NCBI GenBank assembly: GCA_008360975.2
Contig: CM039179.1
Location: 51,194,561 to 51,258,560, forward strand
Reading direction: 5' to 3'
DNA: 64,000 nucleotides
Source of the DNA: Lichenostomus cassidix
Lineage: Eukaryota > Chordata > Aves > Passeriformes > Meliphagidae
Part shown: one piece after another, positions 25,854-36,974 of the stretch
How the letters are laid out: each line of letters starts with the position of its first letter
How positions within the stretch are numbered: the stretch's first letter is position 1
The notes under the pieces: generated by a model
What the model saw: only the letters and a program-made list of their open reading frames with translations
Database searches by the model: none
What the model was told of the DNA's origin: nothing
Translations under genes and position numbers: made by a program

Positions 25854-26860
25854 CCTATAGTGGTCAACTTGGCTGACCACCTGGTGCTCATTAAGCCTTT
25901 CTATCATTTCCTCTTCTTGACAGAAAAGGGGGAGAAAATTAGACTAAAAACTCATGGGTCAAAATAAGCAGAGGGAGATCAACTTAACAATTACCATCAT
26001 GGGCAAAGTGGACAAATTGGCAGAAATTAATTTGGGTTATTGCCCGTTAATAGAAGAGTAGGATAGTGAGAAATGCAAGCAACTAAAACCACCTTTCCCC
26101 CACTTCTCTTCTTCCTAGGTTCAGCTTTATTCCGGGCACTTCTGCTTCCTACTGACAGGTGTCAGAGAGGGATGGTGAATGCAGTTGTGTCCTCTTCATC
26201 ACATATTTTCTCTGCTGCTCCTTCCTCCTCACACAATTCCCCTGCTCCAACATGGTGACCCACAGGATACAGACCTTCATGGACTACTCCAACATGGGTC
26301 TTTCCCCCAGGCTGCAGTTCTCCACAAACTGCTCCAACATGGGTCCTTCCCATGGGGTGTATTCCTTCAGGAACAGACTGACCTAGCATGGGTCTTCCAC
26401 AGGGTCACAAGTCCTGCCAGAAAACCTGCTCTTACATGGACTTCTCTCCATAGATCACAGATCCTGAAGGACCCTGCTCCAGCACAGAGTCTCCACGGGC
26501 TGTAGCTTCCTTCAGGACACATCCACATATTCTGCAGTGGTCCTCCAAAAGACGAAGAGGAGCAGCCTGATGCAGCACAGTCTTCTCCAGAGACTGCAGA
26601 TGGATCTCTGTTCTGGTGCATGTTCGCTCTCCTTCTCTCACCTTGATGTCTATAGGTTTCTCTCACACTTTTCTCACTCCTATTTTTCACAGTATATTTT
26701 TTTTACTTTTTGAAATGTTTTCCCAGAGGTAATGTCAACATCAATGACAGGCTCAGATGTGCCTTTCAATAGGTCCACTGGAGCCAACTGGCCTTGGCTG
26801 TGTCCAATACAGCAGCACCTGCTCTACCAAAACCGTACCAGAGTCACACAATACACCTAT
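25854..26860 (-). mobile_element. solo LTR, ERVL-like long family, with target duplication
   Basis: The best-defined LTR in the window, on the minus strand. The LTR body is about 25859-26855 (997 bp) and CCTAT flanks it on both sides (25854-25858 and 26856-26860); a 5-bp duplication is usual for ERVL-type (class III) elements. The left end shows 'tggtcaacttggctgacc', 'actcatgggtcaaaataag' and 'gggcaaagtgg', the R/U5 side. The right end shows 'ctctaccaaaaccgtacc' and 'cacacaataca', the start of U3 read backwards. The U3 part contains a degenerate ~47-bp repeat (26242-26570). No gag, pol or env sequence is attached, so this is a solo LTR. Overlapping open frames here on both strands are chance readings. 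Confidence 0.85.
26242..26570. repeat. degenerate ~47-bp tandem repeat inside LTR U3
   Basis: The plus-strand motif 'ctgctccaacatgggt' or a close variant recurs at about 26242, 26284, 26329, 26377, 26426, 26473 and, weaker, 26525. Spacings are 42-52 bp. Each unit is followed by pyrimidine-rich sequence and often by 'gggctgcag' or 'cacag'. The array lies in the U3 half of the LTR. Confidence 0.75.
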
Positions 26861-28055
26861 GTGTGCACAGAACTAATAAAGAACAGTTTTTCAGAAGTCA
26901 AAAGAGAAAACAGAATTAACCTTTGCTATGTTTTGCATTACATCTTCCCAACAGAGCAGTGTTATGAATCTGTCTGAGGAGGCATGTGCTTTTGTTTAGT
27001 GAAGTTATCTCCTTTACTAGAAAGCATACAGAGCTGGAAGGTTAGTCCTGGAGCAAGAGATAAAGGAGGGTGAGTGCAGTGCCAGTTTATTCTGTCCATC
27101 ACTCTGTGATTTTTGATGCTATCAGAAAACTGGGTAGAAAATGTGTACGTGAGCTGTTTTTAAGCTATTGAGTCATTCACCTTTAGTATTTGAGTTTTGG
27201 ATCAGGACAATAGTCTTGAAGTGTACCTCCTGATTGTCTCCTATGATTCACATGGTAGAGTGGTTTCAGCCAGGCAATAATTGAAATCCTTTTAGCCAAA
27301 AACTACACCACTGCATGTGTTCCAGGGGCTCATGTAATGCTCATGTAATGCTCACGTAAACTCCAGTTTCTGAGTTCGCCTTCTAGGACCAAAGTAAGCT
27401 GGGCCAAAGCAAATGCCCCTGAAACACACACAGTAATTGTCATTTTCTCATCTTCATCTGTTGGCTCAATTAGTGTGATAAAATTGTACTTCACCATTTA
27501 CTGATGTAGACGTGGTCCTTGTGGCCACAAGTCTGAAGATAAGTGATAACTATTAGCGTTATTAAAATGAGAAATTATATGCAAACCTGTCATAAGTAAT
27601 TCAGTGTCTGCAGCATGTTGCCATAACATTTATTTCTTACTCTCTGAACTATTAATATCATGGTGCCTTAATCAACCAAAACAAGATTTGACTTTTTATT
27701 AAAACAGCTGTTCAACACTGTTTCCTTCCACAGGAACAGACAAAGAGGAAATCTCACTTACAGAATTATTAACACAATTACTGTTGTACAGAACAAATGA
27801 AAAATGATTGTTTCAAATAGCAGTTTGTGTGAGAATATCACCTAAATTAATCACTATCTAGATTCATTTATTTCATAATTAGGAAGATTTTTTCTTCCAC
27901 ATGAAAACAGTGAGTCATTAATAGAAGAGACATTCATAAAGTCAGATGGTTGTGGTCAAGCATGCAGCTTTGTAGACGTATAATCTTTATGAGCATAATT
28001 CAATTTCTTGATTTAATAGAATACAGCGAGATGGATGTAGAGGAAAAAGCCCCAT
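26861..28055. other. no gene recognised; small 11-bp repeat
   Basis: Unannotated sequence between the LTR and the next CR1. 'gctcatgtaat' is repeated at 27328-27338 and 27339-27349, with a third, altered copy at 27350-27360. Nothing else was recognised. Confidence 0.65.
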
Positions 28056-28550
28056 GGAACTCAGATAATTTAGGTTGGAAAAGACCCTGAAGGTCATCAA
28101 GTCCCATCATTAACCTGGCACTAGCAAGTCCACCCTAAACCATGTATTTAAGTCCCACATCTACACATCTTTTAAATACCTCCAGTTGCAGGGATTCAAC
28201 CACTTCCCTGAGAAACCTGTCCGAAGGCTTGACCGCCCTTTCAGTGAGAAAATGTTTCCTAATATCCAGTAAACTTCCCCTGGCACAACCTGACACCTGT
28301 TCCCCTTGTCGTAGCACTTGCTACTGAGGAGAAGAGACCAACAATCCCTCAATAAACCTTCCTTTCAGGTGGTTGAAGAGAGCAGTAAGATCTTTGCTGA
28401 CCCTCATTTTCTCCAGCTTAGACAACTTCAACTCCCTCAGCATCTCTTCACAAGACTTGTACTCCAAATCATTCACCAACTTCTTTGTCCTTCTCTGGAC
28501 ATGCCCCAGCACCTTGATCTTCTTCTTCTTGCAGCGAGTGAGTCCGACTA
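28056..28550 (-). mobile_element. CR1 LINE 3' fragment
   Basis: CR1 3' region on the minus strand, about 0.5 kb. It lacks the terminal AGAATCATAGAAT motif and starts with 'aggttggaaaagaccctg'. It then runs through 'aagtccaccctaaaccatg', 'aatacctccagttgcaggg', 'ccacttccctgag', 'ttcctaatatccag' and 'aacttcaactccctcagcat' to 'tctggacatgccccagcacc'. Open frames across it (minus 28321-28737, plus 28373-28756) are readings of the repeat and its flank and are not genes. Confidence 0.92.
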
Positions 28551-31372
28551 TAGGTATCAGTTCTAAATTACACATCATGTTATTAATTAGAAAAAATGTA
28601 TTAACAAGCTGCCACCAGTATACTAGTTTTGCATTGGTTGAAAATCTTAGTTGGTTGACTAATTTGGATTTGACTGTTGCATATAACTTTTTGATACAAG
28701 AAATAAAAGGAGAAATCAATAAGAAATGTTCAGACACTTATGAGACTAGTATATAAAAATTTTATTTATGGACAGAGAGGTGTTCATCCTTTTTGAAAAT
28801 GATCATTAGGGTTTTTTAGGATGAGCATCTTGCATTCTGAGTTACTTTTTGATCTTACCTATGTATATTATTTAATGTATTAATTTAAGTTTTATTTAAA
28901 GGTCAAAGAAAATAAAAGTTGTTTTTTTTTTTAATTAAAAGAGCAAGACTCTCTGGAAAGGAAGCTTTAGCATCCTATTATTGTATACATATATGTATAT
29001 GTTTATAATTTTATTTATATATTTTCTGAATTATGATTTCTTTATTTAACATTATAAATTAAAGTTGGATGGGCAAACTTTCAAATACATTATTATTTTA
29101 ATATTGTTGATTCTGTGATCCTCTCTCATCTGAACACTCAATGACTTCTGTATATCTTCCACAATAGTAATTTAAACCATATGTGCCATGGTATCAATAT
29201 ATAAAAATCTAGAAAGATAAACCTAAAGAGTGAAAAAGAAGTTTAATGTGAATTCAAATACCTTGTTTTCATCTTGATTTCATATGAAGTAAAAACTTCC
29301 CTATGAAAATAACTCAGAATGCATTGCAATATTTGGATCTTTAGCTGTAGGATATCAAAGTGCTCAGTGATAATTGGGAGAGTCAGTGAAATGCAAAATG
29401 TCACAGAAGTGCTTTCTCATTTGCTTTGCTTCATCTCTTGCAAACACTGTGCATCTGACCTGCTGTCATCAAATACAAAAATAAATTACTTATGTTAGAT
29501 CAAGTTTTGCTGCTTTTCTTTTAAATTGCTATAAATTTAATTTCGTCCCATTCCTTGGTGGTGGTTTCTAAGAAGCTGATACAAGGCAAAGATTGTTTCT
29601 AAGAGCAAATATAAATGTGAGATTCCTTCAGTTTTGCTTTCAGACAAGGGTGCTGGCTAATTTACAGGGCAATCCTATATTCTATCACATTTTATTTGTT
29701 TGATATCTGCTTCTGATATGGATGTTGAAAGACAATATTTTCCAATATGCATAAATGAATCCCATCATACTGCTGAGCACTTGTCATAGCAATGCCTCCA
29801 CTAGCACTAGTCCAAAAAACAAACAAGTAAACCGATATTTCATTATCATAAATCTTCAAATTTTTTTAGGTTCTGTAAAAATAATCAATAAAATGGATTT
29901 CAATTTTTAAAATCAGTATTGAACAGACAAACTAAGGGACAAATTAATGCATTTATGCTGTACTTATGCATTTGACATTCAACTCAAATGCCTTTTTTAC
30001 AGATTTGCCCCCATTTTTAAAGATATAACTGAAGAACACTGGGAGCTTCCATCACCATCAAGTCTGATGTTTCGAACTAATAGAGGAAATCATCTTCACA
30101 TTACTTCTTTCAGATGTTACAACTTTAATCCATTTAAACAGATTACATTAAGTATATGAGAAGAAATTGACAGTCTCATCAGTGTGTACTCATGTTTTTT
30201 GGGTTTTTTTGAACATGGAGATGAAAACTACAATTAATGTATTTTCTTGAAACCTGGGATTCCTCTCTGAAAGAGGAGAAAAAAAATTATGAGAAATTGA
30301 TTTCTATGTATGTCCCAACACTGAAAGAGCACAATCTGCTCTGATGGTGAATGTCTCTTGTTTTCTGCTGCAGAGAATAAACTTTTGTAGCAAGGGTCAA
30401 AATGTGCAAAGCAAAAAGTCATTTGGTTGTATTCAGCAGTCAAATAATCCAGTCCTTCACCATTTTTCTTTTCCATTGATTGTGCAGTTCCCTTTGGAAT
30501 GACACAGTAGACAGGGCTTTTATTAAGGGCTGCTGAATCATCAAGAGTGTTCACATTTGTAGATGAGGTGTGAGTAATAGTAAGACAAATTGCCTGGTGC
30601 ACACTCAGTTGGACCTCCATGACACTGTGCAGGCTAATTTTTGCTCATATGCTCATAACTTCACCTTTATTTAATGCTATGCAAAAGCATAGCCTGAAAC
30701 ATACTAAGAAAATGGTCTGTGACTGCATTTTTTCAACTCATGAATAAAAATGGGACTTATGCTTGCTTTGTAATTGCAATTAAAAAAAAATCAAAGAAAC
30801 CCACCAAGAAAAACCCCCAAAAGTAAAAGAAGGAAAAACCCAACCCAGCCAAAACTCAGGTATAGATTTCTTTCTTTCTGTGCATAAAACAGAAAAATAG
30901 AAAAGAAGTGGAGAAATTGAGAAAATAGTAAATAAGATTTTTATATTCTCTACAGAAGCTCAATACCAGTATCTGCTACTTAATTATGTGATATAGTAGG
31001 TGCTTTTTTTTTTTTTTAAGAACAGCTCTTATGAGAAATTGCAATTGAAACCTATAATTGTTAAATCCAAACAGCTTTGAAATATCCAGATATTTTTGTG
31101 TCTTTACACACATTACAAAGGAGAAGGGGATATAAGCTACCCAAAAGACCTGGGTCAGAAGATAAAGCAGAAATTCAGTAGATTGTAGACATTTGATTTG
31201 TGTTTTAAAAAAGTCATGATCCAGAATCTAAGCACCTCATATGTCGGGAGAATGCTTTTAAGCCTCTGCTTATGAACATTTCCAAACCTGTCACTGAGTA
31301 AGCAGATCTCTTTTTCTTGGACAAGCCCAGTTGCAACAGAGAAACTAGATGACATTGTATTTCCGTTTGCTA
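28551..31372. other. AT-rich desert, no gene recognised
   Basis: AT-rich sequence with TA-rich runs near 28980-29030 and a poly-T run near 31005-31018. The minus-strand frame 30234-30620 (128 codons) shows no recognisable domain. Confidence 0.6.
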
Positions 31373-31378
31373 GTCCAC

Positions 31379-32021
31379 TGTGGTTGCAGTTTTGAAAGTG
31401 CTCTTAGGCCTTTCTGTTGCGGTGGCCATGGCACATCTGAGTGCCCCAACCCCATGGGAAAGAGATGGGGATGGTTCCTGGGCATGGTACGCTCCCGGGA
31501 CCCCCTGCTCTCCAGGCCAGTTGGAAGGCACCAAGCTTGACAGGGTTTGACGGCTACTCCTCTCCCCCTCCCCCGGTTACAAATATGGTTTTACTTCTAG
31601 AATGTTCTCCTTTGTTCTTGTTAAAGCAAATATTTGGTTGGCGTTCTTTTTATGGTGTTATTTATTTGGTTGGCGTTCTTTTTATGGTGTTATTTATTTG
31701 GTTATATGTGTTGTCGCTCAGAAATCCCCCTTTCCCCGTTAGCTCCCCAAGCCTCTTCCTTCCCTTTCCCCTCCTACTATAAATGCTGCTATATGAAAGT
31801 GCTCGGGGCCATTTTGTTGCTGCCTCCAGACCCCTCCAACTCCCCTCACCCTGCCTCAATAAACCCTCCTTGGAGCACTGACAAATTGGACTGTATCTCC
31901 TGCATTCTTCGTCGACCCACTGACAGCTTGAGCTCCCTCGGAGTCCCGCCCTCTCCTGCAGTCTCGCCCTTCTATGAACTCCGGGGTGGTGGGGCACCCA
32001 CGGACAAAACCCCCACACCTT
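31379..32021 (+). mobile_element. solo LTR, GC-rich family with TGTGG start
   Basis: A GC-rich block with LTR architecture on the plus strand. It begins TGTGGTTGCAG, has a TATA box (tataaat, 31778-31784) and, 80 bp on, an AATAAA signal (31858-31863), followed by a U5-like block ('ctcctgcattcttcgtcgac'). TCCAC stands just before the proposed start and again at 32022-32026. The 3' end then lacks the usual CA, so 32016 or 32027 are alternative ends. The LTR at 57946 has a similar start and a related polyA/U5 region. Frames of 113-151 codons inside are chance readings. No viral genes adjoin it. Confidence 0.72.
31631..31703 (+). repeat. perfect 32-bp tandem duplication in LTR U3
   Basis: A 32-bp unit beginning 'tatttggttggcgttctttt' is present twice without mismatch (31631-31662 and 31663-31694), with the start of a third copy to 31703. 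It lies about 75-145 bp upstream of the LTR TATA box. Confidence 0.93.
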
Positions 32022-32421
32022 TCCACAGTAGAATGCCCATGTCATCTTTGAGTTCAGTATGGGGAGAAGAAATCTCCAGTGAGAGCTAAAAAAATAGCTG
32101 CAGAACTCATTCAAGAGTGGAAAATCTGAATCCTAACTGGGAACCTCCTTGCCAAAGCCTAGACAAACTTTCATCTTCTGCCAGTAAAGGAGTTCTCATG
32201 TCAGCCTACAGTTTTTTTCCCCTCCTCCCACTGAGAAGAAAATGCAAACTTCCTGGTGTGAGGAAAGGAGTGTTAAATCAAAAAACATGATCTCCTGAGA
32301 CACTTAGCAGTGAAGAGGAACACCTGGCTTTTATCATCAACCATAAAAAAATTGTACACAGCTCATGTTTAAGCTACTTAATTAAAAAAAAAAATAAGTG
32401 ATGGTAGAATAAAAATTAAAA

Positions 32422-32462
32422 AGAGAGAGAAAGAGAGAGAAAAAAGAAGAATAAAAGAGATA
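32422..32462. repeat. purine-rich AGAG microsatellite
   Basis: Imperfect 'agagagagaaagagagagaa' run between two LTRs. A simple repeat with no evident function. Confidence 0.8.
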
Positions 32463-32580
32463 GCCACTTTGGACATATGGCAGCTATCCTAGACAAGGTT
32501 TGTTTATGTCTGTATTACCTTCATTCAGAAACAGTGCAGTAAACTCAGACAGGATGGTCAAAAATCAGATGGATAACTGA

Positions 32581-33053
32581 TGTGGCAGGCTCCGGGAGGG
32601 TGGCATGAGCCGGCTCCCCCCCAGAACTGGGTCCCTGGTCAGCGTAATTCCACCAGATTTGGGGCGGGCGGCCCCCAGGGTCTCGCGGCGTGGTGTGAGT
32701 CTCGTAGCCACAGAGATTCAGCAGGAAATAATAGTGGGACAAAGAAACGAACTGGAACTCCATCTCTGTTCTGCCAGGGAGGTTTATTTGGGGTAAGGGG
32801 AAAAGGGTTGCAGGGCAGGAAAGCAGGGGAGGTTCGGGGGCTGTCAGCGCAGAGATAAAGACCCCTCTCTGATGCAGACGCTGGCTTATAAGGGAAAGGA
32901 AAGGGGGTGGGGGCTGGCTGTCTAAGAGCCAGTCACAGGAGAAGGAAGGGAAGATTGGCAAAAGGGTACACACCAATAGATTTTGAGGTACAGCAGGATG
33001 CATATTTCAAAATGAACCAATAGCATACAGAGCAGGGAAACAATGGAAGCACA
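32581..33053 (-). mobile_element. solo LTR, GC-rich, minus strand
   Basis: A GC-rich block whose left end is a sharp TGTGGCAGGCTCC at 32581. On the minus strand it has a TATA-like box (ttataa at 32886-32891) and then an AATAAA signal (TTTATT on the plus strand at 32783-32788) about 100 bp further on, the spacing of an LTR promoter and polyA site. The U3 end on the right is uncertain; CA ends at 33042 and 33053 are possible. 'aactga' precedes the left end and the similar 'atctga' occurs at 33059-33064, but this does not give a clean duplication. The minus-strand frame 32545-33003 (152 codons) is a reading through the LTR. Confidence 0.7.
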
Positions 33054-33598
33054 TGGAGATCTGAAAATTGCTTTACTACAGATAATAATTGTCTTTGGAA
33101 CAGGAAGTGAGGAATCTTTTATTCTGAGGACTACTTGGTTATTAATGTCTTCAGGACTAGTACCTTAGTTGTATTCCAATGAATAACCAGGAGCTCATGC
33201 ATTGATTTCCATAGTTATTTCATAGTTGGTTTATGCATTCAATTTTAACCTATCTGAGTTCACCTTAAGCAAGTAGTGAGGATAAAAGGCAAATAGAAAA
33301 AACAAAAAAAAGAGAGCAGCACTGGGATCTATTTGCTTGTTGATGTCTCCCGTTTGTGTCCAAGGACAATGGCAACATTTCATTTCACAGATCTGGAAAG
33401 GAGCTAAGTCCACTAAGTCTCAAAAGCTTTTATCTAAGAAAGAGACATTACATATAAGGATTAGATGAGTCAAATTAGCCACCAAGATGCCTGATTGAGT
33501 GGATTCTGAAAGAGATGAAAAGAATTTCTGGAAGGAAGGCTGAAATTCACACTTAGACAGACTGACTAATATGACTGAAAAAAATATTAAAGGAAAAG

Positions 33599-34974
33599 GT
33601 GAATGTGGTGGTTTTGCTTAGCCCAGAACATCAGCAAGGTATCTTTAACTTCTAGGAGAAATATAAACCCCTCAAAAGCTATTATAGTAGGCCTGAAGAA
33701 GTGTCTGACGGGTGGGGAGTGGCACAAAGATGGCTCCTGTGTGTCCTGAGTGAAAGTTCTGGAAGTTTTTCATCAAGTCCAGCAGAGCCAATCTTTGATG
33801 GCTCTGAGAGTGATGGACATGCTGCCGGCCAAGTTTGGGCCAATTAGAGGTGCTGGTTATGCCTCTGTGAAAACATATTTAGGAAAAAATCAAAACAAAG
33901 TAATTATGCACTTTTTTAGCTAGAGGAGGAGGTGGAGGTAAAAATATGTGAAGGGAGAACAGCATGGAGACACCAAGGTCAGTGAAGAAGGTGGGGGAGG
34001 AGGTGCTCCAGTGCTCCAGGTGCCGGAGCTGAAAACCCTCTGTTAGCCATGGTGAAGGCCATGGGGGAAGCAGGTTGTCCCTCTGCAGCCCATAGAGTCC
34101 ACAGGAGTGCAGAAATCCACCCACAGCCCATGCCAGAGGAGCAGGTAAATGCCTGTAGAAAGCTGTGATCTAGTGGGAGTCTCATATAGAGAGTTAAAGC
34201 TGCAAAGGCCTTGCAAGGGAGAGAAAGGCCTTGCTCCTGGGATGGAAGCAGCCTGGCCTCAGCTCGGGAGAGTTTGCACAGCACCTTATGGACAAAAGTT
34301 CATGTTGCAGCAGAATTTGGGCGGGATGTTGCACGTGAGATTGGACCCACGCCAAAGAAGTTCCCAGAGGACTGTCTCTCGTGGGAGGGACCCCGTGGCT
34401 AAGTAGAGGACCCCTCTCCCTGATGGACTGACCAGAAAAAAAACCCTTACCCTGCCCTCTGCCCATGCTGTTATTGGTTGGAAAGAGGGAGGGGTTGAGC
34501 AGAGAAACTATGTCTTAAGAGGGAGAGGGGTGAGCAGAGAAACTGTCTTGAGAGAGAGAGAGAGATGAGCAGAGAAACAGTAATTGAAGAATTGTAGTGA
34601 TGAATAGAATTATGGACTAAGAAAATACCCCATACCCTGCCCCGTACCCTAGCTGTTGGTTGGAAGGAGGGAGGGGGGTGAGTAGAAGAAGCATGTCTTT
34701 AGAGGGAGGGAGAGTGAGCAAATGGTGTCTGAAAAGATTATTTTTACCTCTCATTTATCCTCTGACTCTGTTAGGTAATTAAATCACTTTGCAACTTTAA
34801 GTTTGGAGACTGTCTGTCCTTTTTTCCTGTGAGTCTCCTCATCAGTGTCCTATCTCAACTCATAAACCCAGTGTATGTTTAACAGTTTTTTTTTTCTTTC
34901 CCCTCTCCTCCCATCTGTGGCGGGAGAGAGCAGGGGTGCCTGGCATTTAGTCAGGGTCAAACCCCGACAATGAA
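33599..34974 (+). mobile_element. solo LTR, ERVL-like long family, expanded variant
   Basis: A plus-strand LTR of about 1,366 bp (33604-34969), starting TGTGGTGG and ending '..ccccgaca'. The flanks are 'gtgaa' (33599-33603) and 'atgaa' (34970-34974), a 5-bp duplication with one mismatch. Family landmarks are 'gcctctgtgaaaacatattt' near 33860, the block 'cgtgggagggaccccgtgg' at 34380-34398, and the U5 region 'actgtctgtcc' to 'tcatcagtgtcctatctcaa'. It is ~370 bp longer than the copy at 25859, partly through an internal duplication (34445-34735). No viral genes adjoin it. Confidence 0.8.
34445..34735 (+). repeat. nested direct duplications inside LTR
   Basis: A block with 'accctgccc', 'tgttattggttggaaagagg', 'gagcagagaaac' and 'atgtctta' (34445-34535) recurs about 180 bp on (34630-34735) in diverged form. 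Inside the first block 'gagcagagaaac' is itself repeated three times (about 34498, 34532 and 34567), with a GAGAGA run between the second and third. Confidence 0.8.
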
Positions 34975-35164
34975 GATGCAAGAAAAAAATACACAAGAGT
35001 TTTTAAAAATGTTTAAAGTATTTGGAAGTGGATGAATAATGTTTTAGGCTATTTTAACTACATTTTTAAGAGAGTTACTTTTTCTGTGCATTATTTCTAT
35101 CCTGACAGTGTGGACCCTCAGTGAAAAGAAAATATTTCAATGTCAAGTAGCTTCTTTCTTTGTC

Positions 35165-35436
35165 CTCCCCTGTGGCTAGCACAGGTCTTTCTTGTGAGAA
35201 CATTTTGCTGTGTTTTATAAACAAAGATAAAGTTTGGATGTTTTTGCAAACAGGGTCTCGAGATTTAGGCAGTTCAGGCCTGGCCAATTAGGTCTAGGGG
35301 GAGGTTTTTGACTGACCAATCTGGGTGACCTGTGAAAAGTCTATATATATGGAAATCAAAATAATAAAGCTCTCTTTTCTTGCCTGAGAACCTGGGTTTC
35401 TATTTCTCTGCTAGCGGCTCAACAGCGACACTCCCC
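35165..35436 (+). mobile_element. short solo LTR (260 bp) with perfect 6-bp duplication
   Basis: LTR 35171-35430, starting TGTGGCTAGCACAGG and ending CAACAGCGACA. CTCCCC flanks it on both sides (35165-35170 and 35431-35436), a perfect 6-bp duplication of the kind made by ERVK-type (class II) integrases. A TATA box (tatatat, 35342-35349) is followed only 14 nt later by AATAAA (35363-35368). The copy at 61804 shares start, end and internal blocks. The full length, clear ends and intact duplication suggest moderate age. Confidence 0.87.
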
Positions 35437-35511
35437 TGTGCAGGAAATTATGACCTCAGTATTATTGCCTGTATCTCTATTACTGTCAGCATTACCTGTC
35501 TGCAAATGTAA

Positions 35512-35680
35512 TCATAGAATCGTCGTGGAATCATAGAATGGGTTGGAAGGAACCTCAAAGATACCCTAGTTCCAATCCCCCTTCTGTAAGGCAGGGACAT
35601 TTTTTTCTGTAGGCAGGTTGCTCAGAGCCAATCCAAGCTGGGCTTGAACACGTCCAGGGATAGGGTGGATGGGTATGTCA
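35512..35680 (-). mobile_element. CR1 LINE 3' tail
   Basis: A short CR1 3' end on the minus strand. It has the 'tggaatcatagaatgg' tail, then 'gttggaaggaacctcaaag', 'ccaatcccccttctg', 'caggttgctcagagcc' and 'tgggcttgaacacgtccagg'. It starts about 80 bp after the short LTR. Confidence 0.92.
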
Positions 35681-36974
35681 GAACTTGCTTATTTTTGGGT
35701 TTCCATCCACTATGCACTTGGCCCATGGAAAATTAGGTTCAACATGTCTGACCTGAGTTCTTCAACCACTTTATGTTTGCACTGTCCCCTTCCCCAGTAT
35801 TTTAATCTTACCATTTATACTGTGACTGTACCTTTTTTATTGTTTGGTTAGTTTGCTTTTTGAAAATGTGATTGTGAAAACATCAGTTTAATGATGTAAT
35901 TTAAACAGCCCAAAAAAAAAATCGTATAATTTTGAACCTGTCTGACTGATAACACTAGAAGCTTGCATACACAGGACTCAAAACAAATTCATATTATGCA
36001 GACTTTCAGGAGCAACTTGGCTTCTGAAGAACAAAAAATACATCTAATGGCCTATTAGGCAAGGATATTCAAGGAAAAAAACATCCAAATCATTCAACAA
36101 ACGGTGACTACATAGCACAATAAAAAAAATGAAATATGGAAAAATAAATGTGTTTTGACAGGCTAAATGCAATTTACTCTTTCTTCAAAAAAGCTGTTTT
36201 CTTCTTATTTATGGCTTGCCTTAGGGAAAATGTGTCCTTGTTGAATATTCCTTTTTAAATGCCCTGTAAAGCCATTATGACACCTGCAGTAGAACAACTT
36301 GATTGGTTTATGCCCACAGAGATAGAACCATGGTGCTGTAAATTTAAGAGCTGCCAAACTGTCTATGCACACTATGCTGGAATTTCTTGTGATCTTCTAT
36401 TATTTGTCTTTAAATATTTTATGCTTGTGACACAAATCCAATATTGCTTGCTTGGCTGGATGATGTTTTTAGATTCCAAGGTCATTTGCTGTGACCAGGG
36501 ATCATGAACCCCATAAAAAAGCCCAACCATTTTCTAGCTCTGTTTCGGGTTATATGCTATTGTATTTTAAAAGGCCTCTTTCTCAAACATAAACTAAAGA
36601 TTCTGACATGAGCATGGAAAATGTCAACAAATGAATGAAATGGAAAAAGTCAAGCAATCCTGAATTCTTTCTCCCATTGGTAAAGCTTTTAATATTTCTA
36701 TCTGTCACATGATTGTGAAAATCTAAAGGTCACCAAGTGACTGTTTAGTTTTCTATATAGGACCCAAAAAAATCACCTGCTTCACATGCCAATTTTCATT
36801 TATGTCACTCCAGGTTATGTTTTAATAAATCCCTAACACCCAATCTCCTCCTATTCCAAATATTAAATAAATAGTTCAGTCTTATAAAATGCCAGCCATC
36901 AGAAAACAGTTTTACCCCATGAACCTGAGTATAAATCTTGGCCTAATTTTTCATCTTCAAAACACACTTGACAA
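35681..36974. other. no gene recognised
   Basis: AT-rich sequence between two CR1 copies. The plus-strand frame 36259-36507 (82 codons) resembles no family I know. Confidence 0.6.

Noticed and set aside
26159..26690. Several 75-108-codon frames on both strands
   Set aside because: They are readings through the degenerate ~47-bp repeat of an LTR.
28321..28756. Overlapping 138- and 127-codon frames on opposite strands
   Set aside because: Most of their length is CR1 3' non-coding sequence; the remainder is AT-rich flank.
31634..33003. Frames of 113-152 codons at 31441-31782, 31634-32089, 31662-32114 and 32545-33003
   Set aside because: All lie in, or start or end just beyond, GC-rich LTRs on both strands, without retroviral or host domains. 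GC-rich DNA has few stops.
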